This document shows positions 36,114-45,592 of a stretch of DNA of 64,000 nt, one piece after another. The position numbers and the translations under genes were made by a program. The stretch is from positions 5,518,001 through 5,582,000 of the forward strand of contig NZ_CP151803.1 of NCBI RefSeq assembly GCF_038446955.1. Direction: 5' to 3'. The notes under the pieces were generated by a model. It saw only the letters and a program-made list of their open reading frames with translations. It was not told where the DNA came from and made no database searches. This DNA comes from Pedobacter sp. FW305-3-2-15-E-R2A2 (GTDB taxonomy: Bacteria > Bacteroidota > Bacteroidia > Sphingobacteriales > Sphingobacteriaceae). Positions within the stretch are counted from its first letter, which is position 1, and each line of letters begins with the position of its first letter.

Positions 36114-39100
36114 TTAGAAACCTAAGTTTAAGCCAATGAAAAAAGTTCTTGCCTGAGGGTAATAACCGCGATCAATACCAAAACTGCCTCCACCGATCTC
36201 CGGATCGTAACCATTGTACCTGGTTAACGTTAACAGGTTATTTGCCATCGCATAGATCCTGACTTTATCCAGGCCAGCTTTTTTACTGATCGATTTGGAA
36301 AGCGTATAGCCAAGCTGTACGGTTTTGATCCTGAAATAATCGCCATTTTCTATAAACATTTTAGACACCCTGCCGAAATTTTGGTTGGCATCATCGGTGG
36401 TTAACCTGGGAAAAGAATTGGTAGATCCTTCACCGGTCCACCTTCCCAAAGCTTCGGTAGTATAATTTGAAGAAGGAAGGTCAAATCGGCGCAAGCCATT
36501 AAAAATCTGATTTCCGGCAACGCCTTGTCCGAAGATCAGAAAGTCAAACCCTCTCCAGGCAGCAGATAGCGTTAAACCATAACTAAAGTCGGGGGTTGGA
36601 TCTCCGATAAACTCTCTATCCGCATCGTTGATTTTTCCATCTCCGTTGAGGTCTGCAAAACGGATATCACCGGGTTTTGCATCCGGCTGAATCGGATTTC
36701 CTGCTGCATTCTTATAGTTTGCCACCTCTGAGGCATTCTGGAATAAGCCTTCAGAACGGTATCCGTAAAAAGATCCGATGGCATGTCCAACTGCGGTTCT
36801 TGTCAGCTCCAATTGTTGAGGAGTGATCCTTGCACCGGAAAGAAATTCTTTGTCTTCACCCAGAAAATCAATCCTGTTTTTTATAAATGTAGCATTGGCA
36901 TTGGCTTTGAAACTCACCTCTCCTATCGTTTTGGAATAGCCCAGTTCAAACTCAATCCCTTTATTGGTCAGGGTTGCGATATTTCCTATTGGTCCGTTAT
37001 TCCCCACATACAGTGGTACCCTTACGTCCAACAGCATATCTGTCGTCTTTTTTGTAAATACGTCTGCAGTGAAAGTAAATGTATTAAACAAAACGGCATC
37101 CAATCCAATATTTGTAGAGGTGGTTTCCTCCCATTTAAGGTCAGGATTTGACAAGGCATTAGGACTCACTCCATTTACCAGAACAGGAAGCAGACCAGTA
37201 CCAACACTGTAATTTCTGCCTCCGCTTACCGTAGACAAGTACCTGAAATCACCGATCCTGTCGTTCCCGGTTACGCCATAAGAACCTCTGAATTTCAACA
37301 GGCTGATCACTTTGTTCTCAGGAAAAAAGCTTTCTTTCGAAGCTACCCAACCAAGGGATACCGATGGAAAATAGCCATATTTATTGTTTGGACCAAAACG
37401 GGAAGAACCGTCTCTCCGGATGACTCCGGTAAATAAGTACTTCTCTTTAAAATCATAGGTAACACGACCAAACAATGAGCTGAGTGTACTCAGGTATTCG
37501 CCGCCGTAAAAGTTATTATCCAGACGGGCAACCGGAAATTGCAATGACGCGTCTTTCAGGTTATTCACCGGAATCCCTTCTTTCAGGCCGCCCAGATTTT
37601 CACCTTTGTTCTTTTGCGCGGACATCCCGGCAAGAACCTGGAAATGATGATCTGCGATGGTTTTTGAATAGGTAGCCGTATTCTCCAGGGTCCAGAAAAG
37701 GCCCCGGTTCATGTTACGGGTATAGGCATTCAGTTTTGATTCTGTAGTTGGCGATAAGTAGAAAACAGGCCTGAAACTCTGATCGCCCCAAAAGGCAAGG
37801 TCTACCCCACCTGAAGAGCGCAATTTAAGGCCTTTCAAAGGTTCTACTTCCAAAAATAAATTGGCTACGACTTTATCAGACCAGTTGTCTCCCTGGGCGA
37901 CTGCCAATGCGGCCAAAGGGTTTAAAATTTCGGATTGTGCATATGGGGAAATGCCATACGGAAAGCCTTCGCTGTTTCTAACCACCGGAAAGTTAGAATA
38001 TGGAGGGGCGTTAAACTTCGCCGGATCACGCTCTACTGCCGGCGTGATCGGATCCATATTAATTGCCCTTACCAGCGGGCTTCCATACTCATCATTTGTG
38101 GCGACGCCAATACTGTTGATTCTGGTATAACCGATATTGTTTCCAAAAGTGATGGCATCGGTAATTTTATGCTGTGAGTTAAATCTTGCGGTAAAACGTT
38201 TGTATCTTGAGTTTTTACTCGCTACAATTCCTTCCTGGTCAAAATACCCCAGGGAGCTGAAATAGGTAGACCTTGCAGATCCGCCCTGAAAACTCAATTC
38301 CTGATTGTGCCAAAGTGCACTATTGTTAAAGACTTCCGATTGCCAGTCTGTACCCTCGCCCAGCGCAGCAGGATCCGGGAATCTGATTGCCGTTGCTGGA
38401 TTTGCAGCCTTGGAACCCGCAACAGCGGCTTCATTATAAAGGGTAGCATACTGGGCAGCATTCAGCAGTTTAAGCTTATGGTCTGGTGCCTGGCTTCCTA
38501 CAAAACCATTGTAATTTACCCGGATTTTCCCATCGGTATCTTTTCCTTTTTTAGTCGTAACGAGTACCACTCCGTTCCCGCCTCTTGCTCCGTAAATGGA
38601 GGCAGATGCCGCATCTTTAAGTACTTCTATCGACTCAATATCTGATTGGCTCAGGTAATCAATTCCACCATCTACCTGAACGCCGTCTACGATAAATAGG
38701 GCATCGCTATTGCCAATGGTGGTGGTTCCCCTGATCCTCAGGGTAGCTCCTGAGCCTGGTTGTCCTGAGGCACCGGTAATGGTGAGTCCTGCGGTCCTAC
38801 CTTGTAGCGACTGCTCTATTCTCGTTACCGGCATATTTTCCAGATCTGAAGCTTTTACACTGGAAATGGCTCCTGTGACCACACTTTTCTTTTGTGTACC
38901 GTAACCGATCACGACAATTTCATTTAGTGAAGTTTCATCTCCTGCCAACGATACGTCGACGGTAGTTCCTGATACGGTAACAACCTGGGTTTTCATTCCC
39001 AACAAACGAAATTCGAGTTTTGCACCCGAAGCTGCAGTGATGGCATACTTTCCTGCCGCATCTGTGCTGGTTGCTTTGGAAGTCCCTTGTACTGTGACGA

Positions 39101-39233
39101 TAACTCCAGGCAGCGGTTGCCCATCTGCTTTATCGGTTACCTTGCCCGTTACTGTTACTTCTTGTGCCATGGAGGCAAAGGGGGAAATAAGTAAACAGCA
39201 CACGAAGAAAATAAGAGTAATACTTCTTTTCAT
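36114..39233 (-). CDS. SusC/RagA TonB-linked outer-membrane glycan transporter
   Basis: TonB-dependent importer of 1039 aa without an STN domain. Signal peptide to about residue 23 (FASMAQ), carboxypeptidase-regulatory domain (25-105), TonB box region NEIVVIGYGTQKK, plug (LQGRTAGLTITGASG, LFIVDGVQVDGG, IEVLKDAASASIYGARGGNG) and barrel ending TFFIGLNLGF. The lack of STN fits control by the HTH sensor-regulator next door instead of a FecR/sigma pair. First gene of the beta-glucan locus, with its own promoter at 39297-39330. Confidence 0.93.
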   Translation of the reverse strand: MKRSITLIFFVCCLLISPFASMAQEVTVTGKVTDKADGQPLPGVIVTVQGTSKATSTDAAGKYAITAASGAKLEFRLLGMKTQVVTVSGTTVDVSLAGDETSLNEIVVIGYGTQKKSVVTGAISSVKASDLENMPVTRIEQSLQGRTAGLTITGASGQPGSGATLRIRGTTTIGNSDALFIVDGVQVDGGIDYLSQSDIESIEVLKDAASASIYGARGGNGVVLVTTKKGKDTDGKIRVNYNGFVGSQAPDHKLKLLNAAQYATLYNEAAVAGSKAANPATAIRFPDPAALGEGTDWQSEVFNNSALWHNQELSFQGGSARSTYFSSLGYFDQEGIVASKNSRYKRFTARFNSQHKITDAITFGNNIGYTRINSIGVATNDEYGSPLVRAINMDPITPAVERDPAKFNAPPYSNFPVVRNSEGFPYGISPYAQSEILNPLAALAVAQGDNWSDKVVANLFLEVEPLKGLKLRSSGGVDLAFWGDQSFRPVFYLSPTTESKLNAYTRNMNRGLFWTLENTATYSKTIADHHFQVLAGMSAQKNKGENLGGLKEGIPVNNLKDASLQFPVARLDNNFYGGEYLSTLSSLFGRVTYDFKEKYLFTGVIRRDGSSRFGPNNKYGYFPSVSLGWVASKESFFPENKVISLLKFRGSYGVTGNDRIGDFRYLSTVSGGRNYSVGTGLLPVLVNGVSPNALSNPDLKWEETTSTNIGLDAVLFNTFTFTADVFTKKTTDMLLDVRVPLYVGNNGPIGNIATLTNKGIEFELGYSKTIGEVSFKANANATFIKNRIDFLGEDKEFLSGARITPQQLELTRTAVGHAIGSFYGYRSEGLFQNASEVANYKNAAGNPIQPDAKPGDIRFADLNGDGKINDADREFIGDPTPDFSYGLTLSAAWRGFDFLIFGQGVAGNQIFNGLRRFDLPSSNYTTEALGRWTGEGSTNSFPRLTTDDANQNFGRVSKMFIENGDYFRIKTVQLGYTLSKSISKKAGLDKVRIYAMANNLLTLTRYNGYDPEIGGGSFGIDRGYYPQARTFFIGLNLGF

Positions 39234-39270
39234 ACGATTTAATTTAGGTTAGTTAATATTTGGTTAGCTG

Positions 39271-39291
39271 GCCTGTGCATTTTACACAGGC
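39271..39291 (-). promoter_or_regulatory. hairpin at the predicted 5' end of the SusC 3 transcript
   Basis: GCCTGTG (39271-39277) pairs with CACAGGC (39285-39291) over a 7-nt loop. It starts at or just after the transcription start predicted from the promoter at 39297-39330, so the mRNA may begin with this stem. Confidence 0.45.
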
Positions 39292-39296
39292 AGAAT

Positions 39297-39330
39297 CAAA
39301 TCTATACCAGGAGGGAATTATTTGTACAAA
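39297..39330 (-). promoter_or_regulatory. promoter of the beta-glucan locus
   Basis: On -, TTTG (39330-39327), 22 nt, TAGATTTG (39304-39297). The -7 match is exact; spacing is at the long end. The rest of 39331-39449 holds no gene and is a likely binding region for the adjacent regulator, but no repeat was identified there. Confidence 0.55.
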
Positions 39331-39449
39331 CGGGTAGACCTACACCGCCACTACAGTGACCTCAGAAGCAGGAAAACAGCATTCCTACAGGCCCTACATT
39401 ACTACTACAAAAGACACTCAATAACCTAAATAACAATAACTTAAATAAA

Positions 39450-42371
39450 TCAACCTATCACATCAGACCTGGAGACTGTAATGAGAAAATCATACAGGTT
39501 GGTTTCCGGCTGCAGCCGCAGTTTTTTCCTCAAACGGTACCGGCCAACCTCTACTGCCTTGATCGTGATGTTCATCAGTTGGGCAATTTCCTTAGTGGAA
39601 AGATTCATTTTGAGGTAAGCACTCAGCTTAAGTTCATTGGGGGTAAGGTCCGGATACCGGTCCTTTAGCTTATTAAAAAAGTCTGCATTTACAGAGTTGA
39701 AATGCATAGAGAAATTATCCCAGTCCTGATCGCTCTTTTCTACATCACGGATCAGGCGGATCAGGTGCCGGAAACTTGGAGAACTATCGTTGATGTCATG
39801 GTTTTTAATGACGCTGGAGATCACATCTTTAATTTTAGCCAATACCTTTCCCCTTTGCACAAGGTGCATGGTCATGGTCGATAATTCCCGGTTTTTATAA
39901 TCCACATCTGCTTCCAGCTTTTCATATTCCAACCGGACGATTTCCTTTTCTGAACGTTCCATTTCCAGCATGTGCAGGTAACTGAGCTTTGCCTGCGCAA
40001 TCCGGTGTTTCTTTTTCTGCCATTTAAACAAAAGGTACATCACCAGGCCAAACATCAACACATAAAGAAGATACATCCATAAACTCTGATACCAGGCCGG
40101 CAATACTTCGAAAGTATAAGAAACAGGCTCAGATTCATTGCCAATACTATTTCTTGCCTTTACGGTAAAAGTGTACTTCCCGGCGGGCAGGTTGGTATAG
40201 TCTTTTTCCGTCTTTTGCATCCATGGCGACCAGCTCTTATCGAAACCGACCAGCTGATAGCTAAACTCGATGTTCTTGCGGTGTTCAAACAAGGTGGAAG
40301 AATATTCGAAATGCAGGGAGTTGTAAGCATTGGCTAACCTCAGACTGCCGGAGAGGTCTTGTGACTTGCTGATCATCCCGTTCTTCATAAAATAGCCACC
40401 AAAAATCAAACTATCCGTTTTCCCGATTAACCGGATATTTCCAATCACCACCTGAGGTCTGGAAATATTGTCCAGGTATTTGGTATAATTCAGATGATAA
40501 GCGCCTTTATTTGCACCTATAAATACATTCTCAGAATTCATCACATAAATGGATTCAAAACCACCAACTACCTTTCCATCTAGCTGAGGAAAATAATGAA
40601 TAGAAAAGGGTTGGTGTCCCTGAGGTTGTGTAAAGTCAAGCACGCCCACTTTTTTATTGGAGATAAACCAGACATTTCCTTTAGCATCCTCCTTTAAATA
40701 TTGAATGGGCATTCCTTTAAATGCACTATTGAGCAAAGGAAAAGGTGCAAATTTATTTTTTGCTGCATCATACTCATACGCACCGTTTTCGGTAGCGATC
40801 ACGATCCTGTTTTTGAGCTTAAACACATAATTGTACATAAAGGAAGGGAGCCCTTGTTTATCATTATATACGTCCTGCCTGATGATCTTTTTATAGTCAG
40901 CAGAAAGCTCAATTTTATAGACCCCATGATAAGGATGCGAGGCCCAAATGCGGTTATCATTATCAAAAGCAATGAACCTTAAAGATTCTGTGATTCCTTC
41001 GACCTTGTTTCCATTGATAAAATTTCCGTTCTGATAACTGATTTTTTGAAGTCCGAGATAAGAGCCTGCAATAATGTCTGCAGATGGAAAAACATTAGAA
41101 ACCGGCTGGAACAACCAGGTTCCCGGCACGGCGTAAATCTGCCGGGCAACTTCCCCTTCAATAACCGAAAAACCATCCTCATGTCCCATCAGCAGGTGAT
41201 TGTTCAGTTCAGCCAAACTCCAAACCTGTCCTTTGGTATTTTGAACTTCGGTAAACCTTCCTTTGGAGAGACTGAGGTCTTTAAGACCGGGTTCTACAGG
41301 TGTTACATAGAGTCCATTTGAAGTCCCGATATAGAGTCGGTTGTTAAATCCGGCCACAGCATAACTGGTGATCTGTTTACTTTTATCAGGAAAAATATTC
41401 TTGACGGCGCTATTGATTGCGATATAATCAATGCCATCATCCAGTGCCAGCCACAGATTTTTATTCCGATCAATAATGCAGCCCCTCACGTTGTTATTCT
41501 GCAGGCCATCCCTATAAGTATATCTTTGTACCAGCTTCCCTGCTTTATTGATGATGATTACCCCTCCTGAGGTGGTCCCTATCAGATACTTTTCCCCCTC
41601 AATTCTCTTCGCATAATAAATCCGGTCATTATAAAAAACACCATCAAGCATTGTTTTCTTTGCAATGAGCTTTCGGTCATGCATCAGGAACAACCCATTC
41701 TTTAAGGTGGAAACCAATAAGGTGTCCTGAGCATATTCCATGATTGCCGTTACCACAGAATTGTTCAGTATCGGATCCGTGCAATAGGGCTTCCATACAT
41801 TATCTTCATAAACCATGAGTCCTTTTCCTTTGGAATGTGCAAACAGCTGCCCTTTTGCCTGACCGGCAAACTCCCAGGAAATTTCCGGTTTGTAAACCTT
41901 TACCGCTCCATCTTTATAATGGATAATCGCCGTCGTGGTTCTGAAAACGACTTCATCATTTAAAATCGTTAAGTTCCAGACATCGGCAAATTTGCGGTAC
42001 TTCTCCGGAATCATCGGAACAATGGAATGGTATTTTAATACCCCCTGCCCATCAGGAAAAAAATATCCCAATTCATCCTGTCCGCCAACAAAGATCCGGT
42101 TCTTAGAATCGATCTCTACGGAACGTACCGAGGTAAAATTAGGAAGTCTGCTGAGGTTCCAGAATGATCCGTTAAAGCTGAGTAAACCTTCATTATTCCC
42201 AAAATACAAAATCCCGTTTTTATCCTGAGCAAGGTCCCAGTTCTGAATCCCGCCCTTATATTGTTCGTTATTATAATTTACAATCTGCGGGCTCGCTATC
42301 TGATCCTGAGCCCGGCCAACCCAAATAAAACAAAAAAACAAAAGTGTAAACAGCAGTAGAGGTTTTCCCAT
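39450..42371 (-). CDS. Y_Y_Y-domain sensor-regulator with LuxR-type HTH
   Basis: Membrane-spanning transcription regulator of 973 aa, likely sensing a glycan fragment in the periplasm. Signal peptide (1-21), two-component-propeller repeats (about 40-620, for example DLAQDKNGILYFGNNEGLLS), a Y_Y_Y domain (about 660-735, GKYTFTVKARNSIGNESEP), one membrane helix (about 743-762), a coiled coil (ERSEKEIVRLEYEKLEADVD) and a C-terminal HTH (LTPNELKLSAYLKMNLSTKE). No histidine-kinase or receiver domain is present, so this is a one-component form. Placed directly upstream of the beta-glucan SusCD, it is the likely regulator of that locus. Confidence 0.85.
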   Translation of the reverse strand: MGKPLLLFTLLFFCFIWVGRAQDQIASPQIVNYNNEQYKGGIQNWDLAQDKNGILYFGNNEGLLSFNGSFWNLSRLPNFTSVRSVEIDSKNRIFVGGQDELGYFFPDGQGVLKYHSIVPMIPEKYRKFADVWNLTILNDEVVFRTTTAIIHYKDGAVKVYKPEISWEFAGQAKGQLFAHSKGKGLMVYEDNVWKPYCTDPILNNSVVTAIMEYAQDTLLVSTLKNGLFLMHDRKLIAKKTMLDGVFYNDRIYYAKRIEGEKYLIGTTSGGVIIINKAGKLVQRYTYRDGLQNNNVRGCIIDRNKNLWLALDDGIDYIAINSAVKNIFPDKSKQITSYAVAGFNNRLYIGTSNGLYVTPVEPGLKDLSLSKGRFTEVQNTKGQVWSLAELNNHLLMGHEDGFSVIEGEVARQIYAVPGTWLFQPVSNVFPSADIIAGSYLGLQKISYQNGNFINGNKVEGITESLRFIAFDNDNRIWASHPYHGVYKIELSADYKKIIRQDVYNDKQGLPSFMYNYVFKLKNRIVIATENGAYEYDAAKNKFAPFPLLNSAFKGMPIQYLKEDAKGNVWFISNKKVGVLDFTQPQGHQPFSIHYFPQLDGKVVGGFESIYVMNSENVFIGANKGAYHLNYTKYLDNISRPQVVIGNIRLIGKTDSLIFGGYFMKNGMISKSQDLSGSLRLANAYNSLHFEYSSTLFEHRKNIEFSYQLVGFDKSWSPWMQKTEKDYTNLPAGKYTFTVKARNSIGNESEPVSYTFEVLPAWYQSLWMYLLYVLMFGLVMYLLFKWQKKKHRIAQAKLSYLHMLEMERSEKEIVRLEYEKLEADVDYKNRELSTMTMHLVQRGKVLAKIKDVISSVIKNHDINDSSPSFRHLIRLIRDVEKSDQDWDNFSMHFNSVNADFFNKLKDRYPDLTPNELKLSAYLKMNLSTKEIAQLMNITIKAVEVGRYRLRKKLRLQPETNLYDFLITVSRSDVIG

Positions 42372-42379
42372 AAATGATC

Positions 42380-42427
42380 GCGCAAAAAAAATCCGTATAA
42401 TGACTAATAAGCCAAAATACGGATTTT
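42380..42427 (-). terminator. terminator-like hairpin just ahead of the regulator gene
   Basis: AAAATCCGTAT (42388-42398) pairs perfectly with ATACGGATTTT (42417-42427), and a T8 run follows on -. It may end the upstream barrel-protein transcript, about 200 nt past that stop codon, or act as an attenuator since the regulator start is only 17 nt further. The rest of 42428-42626 shows no gene. Confidence 0.65.
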
Positions 42428-42626
42428 AAGGTAGATAACACTGCTTAAATTCAACCCCTGCCCCCTCCCCAGGCAATGCCGGAGTTGAATTGGAAATTCC
42501 GGATCAAAATTAAAAAACCTTAACCCAGAATTTCCCCAACAAAATCAGTGTCTGCGAGAAGGCCTCGGAAGGTTTGCCCCCTTCAGGGCAAAAATTCCAG
42601 TCTTCGAGCAGATCACTTATTTTGTC

Positions 42627-45557
42627 CTACATGAAACTACCATCCCCCCTACGCATAATTCCTCTGCCATTTTTGCCCTTTGCACCGGTCCATTTTTGCA
42701 ACCTCATGCTCAAACGAACCATAAAATATCTGCTCAGCGCATTTGATTTGGTATCTACTACCGCGTTACCGGAATAATCCTGAGTAATGAAATTATTCTG
42801 ATTCAGCACGTCAAAGGCCTGGAAAGTAATCTTCCCTCTGCGATCGAACAATTCTTTCTCTACATACATATTGATCACCAATGGATTGCTGGATACATTG
42901 GCACTGATTCCCCTCACATAGTTTTTGCTCGCGCTATAGCCAAACAGGTACGTTTCCCAGAGGTATACTCTTCCATCCAGGTTCAAAGCGAGCGTATTGG
43001 TATTCCTGTTCGCGTTTGCAAGCAGCGTGTTTACCGACTTGGTGTGGGTATAAGAAACGTTTGGATTGATTTCAAACCATTCTGTCGGATTGATCCTCGG
43101 ACCGAAACGTTCTACCATGGTCAATACATTGGTGTTATTTTTTAACCCATTGGTCATAGAAACGCCATGGTTATAGCTTACGGAACCACTTAAAGCAAGG
43201 TTATACTTTCTGTCGTTAAGTTGTTTATTCAGGGAATAATTTGCATTTAAATTATAAATGCCATTGGTATTCAGGTACCTCGTTTCGTTGATATTATTGG
43301 CCGGCTGATCCGGGTCCGGAATCTGAACAACATTCCTGATCACCGCATTATCGGTCATAGTCGCATTCAGGTTAAGGGAATAGTTCAGTTTAGAATTCGC
43401 GATATAATTGTTATAATTCGCATTGATGCTATGGGTAAAACTCGCCAAAAGGTCAGGGTTACCGATGATTGGGTTCAGCGGACTGGAAACGTCCCTTACC
43501 GGCTGAAGCTGATCAAAAGTAGGCTCTACCGCATTTCCGGAATAGTTAACCTGTAATTTATGCTGTCTGGACCATAGGTACTCAAAGCGGGCAATCGGGA
43601 TCAGGTTAAAGCTATTTCTGTTGGTTGTTGTTCCCAGGCTCTGTTTGGTTCCCGAAAGTACTGCCGGCACTGCTGTTAAACCCAATGAGAACCTGACTTT
43701 AGACATCCGGTCCATTCCATAGCGGTAATTCAATGCAATACGACCTTGAGTAAAAGAATAGTCGTAAATATTACTTAAAGAATCAATTATTCCGGAATTG
43801 CCGTTCGCTTCAATATTTCTGGTCGTTGAGGTATTGTCATAACCATTATAATTCACCTGTGCATTGAATTCCAGTTGCGTATTCAATGTTAAGGGCTCTA
43901 CATAGGTCAGACTTCCCCGGTAATTGTCCTGAAGATTTTTACGTGCAATGATCCTGTTGATCCTTGATTTTGTAAAGTCAGTTTCCTCCGCGTTCTCGTA
44001 ATAAGTAAACCTGGAATCCTGAATCTGTTCCGCATCCTGATTATTGCTGTTCAGCTCTACCTGAGCAGAGATATTTCTTCTTGGTTTCTTAAATAAATGC
44101 TGATAAAATAGGGTGGCACCAATTTGCGGTCTGGTATTTTTATTCAGGTTATTACTGAATTCATCCCTGTGGTTAAAACCATCCTGAAAAATAGTATCGA
44201 TTCTTGAGTTCCGGGTAGAATTGTATCTGAATGTAGGAATGAACTTTAAGAAGTTATTGCTATCCAGCTCAGCCTCAACCTCCAGCCGGATGTTATGGCT
44301 ATTGGTCAGGTTATCGGCAATGCTGCGTTTTATTTCTTTAGTCACATTGTCGATGGGTTGTGTTTGCGTGGTAGGATCTATCGCGGCAAATCGCGTTGCC
44401 GTACTGTTATTGATGGAGTTTACATCTGTCGTATTAAAACCATAGTTTAAATTGACTTCTACTTTTTTGCTGACTTTATCACGGTAACTAAAGGAACCAT
44501 TTCCGTTTTGGGTCGTTCCCCCGCTTCCACCTGCTGCGCCACTGTTGGTATTTCCACCGCCACTTCCACCTCTTCCGCCACCACCACCGCCGGAATTGCC
44601 TCCATTATCGCCGGTTGGTGCTACTCCGTTCACCGTATTGTTAAACCTTCCGTTTACACCAATGGTCTGGTTTCCATTTACCCTTGTGGCAAAAAGTCCG
44701 GATTCAAACCTCTTGTTGCTTCCTGCTCCTACGTTGACATTGGCCATATTTCCGACAGACTTATCCGTTCGGGTGGTAATGTTTAAGATCTTTTCCGGAT
44801 CTCCGTCTTTCACTCCGGTTCTTGCGGCCTGATCTCCGTAATCATCGACCACCTGAATCTTCTCAACAATCTCAGCAGGCAGGTTTTTAATGGCATTAGT
44901 CAAATCTCCACCCAGGTATAATTTTCCGTTCAATTTGGCTTTTGTTAAGGCTTGCCCCTGATGGGTAACGGTACCGTCCGTGCCGACTTCCATCCCTTCC
45001 ATCTTCTTCAGCAATTCATCAACCGTAGCATTCTTTCTGACGATATAATCACTTGCTTTGTATTCTACCGTATCCGTTTTATAAGTAATCGAAGGGGTTC
45101 CGTTGATCACCACTTCATTCAGTTGGTTCTTTTCCTCTTTCAGGGTGATGGGATCCATGACAATCCTTGGAACCGCATCATTTTGTTTATAGCGTACTGG
45201 CTTTGATGCTTTATAGCCGATACTCTGCACTAAAAGAGTGTAAGTAGCCGATTTAACGTTTTTAAAAACAAAGACCCCGTCTGCATTTGTACTCGTTTTC
45301 AGGGTATCCTTATCTGAGGTCAGACTTACCGTCGCACCAATCACACCCAGGTCTGTTGAATCTTTTACAATCCCACTGATTTCACGGGTTGGCAATGGAG
45401 GTGGAGGATTCTGCCCTTTAGGCTGATCCTGCGCAAAAAGAAAGACCGAACTGAAAATAAGGCTGAATAAAAGGGTTATTTTCTTCAAAGCTCCAGAGTA
45501 TCGGGCGCGATGGACTTGCTGCAGCCGGAAAGCTGTAAGCTTGTAAGAATGGTTCAT
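42627..45557 (-). CDS. large outer-membrane beta-barrel protein (TonB-receptor-like)
   Basis: Protein of 976 aa of the OMP_b-brl_3 type. A hydrophobic signal (about 25-43, ITLLFSLIFSSVFLFAQ) is followed by Pro-rich linker, carboxypeptidase-regulatory domain (about 58-140), a plug-like region (VDELLKKMEGMEVGTDGTVT, LPAEIVEKIQVVDDYGDQAA) and the barrel. A Gly/Asn/Ser-rich low-complexity loop lies at about residues 310-350. It ends GDGSFM, not the usual aromatic residue. It follows a Gly-rich secreted protein by 35 nt. Transported substrate unknown; could be an exporter-type barrel. Confidence 0.8.
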   Translation of the reverse strand: MNHSYKLTAFRLQQVHRARYSGALKKITLLFSLIFSSVFLFAQDQPKGQNPPPPLPTREISGIVKDSTDLGVIGATVSLTSDKDTLKTSTNADGVFVFKNVKSATYTLLVQSIGYKASKPVRYKQNDAVPRIVMDPITLKEEKNQLNEVVINGTPSITYKTDTVEYKASDYIVRKNATVDELLKKMEGMEVGTDGTVTHQGQALTKAKLNGKLYLGGDLTNAIKNLPAEIVEKIQVVDDYGDQAARTGVKDGDPEKILNITTRTDKSVGNMANVNVGAGSNKRFESGLFATRVNGNQTIGVNGRFNNTVNGVAPTGDNGGNSGGGGGGRGGSGGGNTNSGAAGGSGGTTQNGNGSFSYRDKVSKKVEVNLNYGFNTTDVNSINNSTATRFAAIDPTTQTQPIDNVTKEIKRSIADNLTNSHNIRLEVEAELDSNNFLKFIPTFRYNSTRNSRIDTIFQDGFNHRDEFSNNLNKNTRPQIGATLFYQHLFKKPRRNISAQVELNSNNQDAEQIQDSRFTYYENAEETDFTKSRINRIIARKNLQDNYRGSLTYVEPLTLNTQLEFNAQVNYNGYDNTSTTRNIEANGNSGIIDSLSNIYDYSFTQGRIALNYRYGMDRMSKVRFSLGLTAVPAVLSGTKQSLGTTTNRNSFNLIPIARFEYLWSRQHKLQVNYSGNAVEPTFDQLQPVRDVSSPLNPIIGNPDLLASFTHSINANYNNYIANSKLNYSLNLNATMTDNAVIRNVVQIPDPDQPANNINETRYLNTNGIYNLNANYSLNKQLNDRKYNLALSGSVSYNHGVSMTNGLKNNTNVLTMVERFGPRINPTEWFEINPNVSYTHTKSVNTLLANANRNTNTLALNLDGRVYLWETYLFGYSASKNYVRGISANVSSNPLVINMYVEKELFDRRGKITFQAFDVLNQNNFITQDYSGNAVVDTKSNALSRYFMVRLSMRLQKWTGAKGKNGRGIMRRGDGSFM

Positions 45558-45592
45558 GTTGTCTATATGGTTGATTTGTGTGTGTGTCTATC

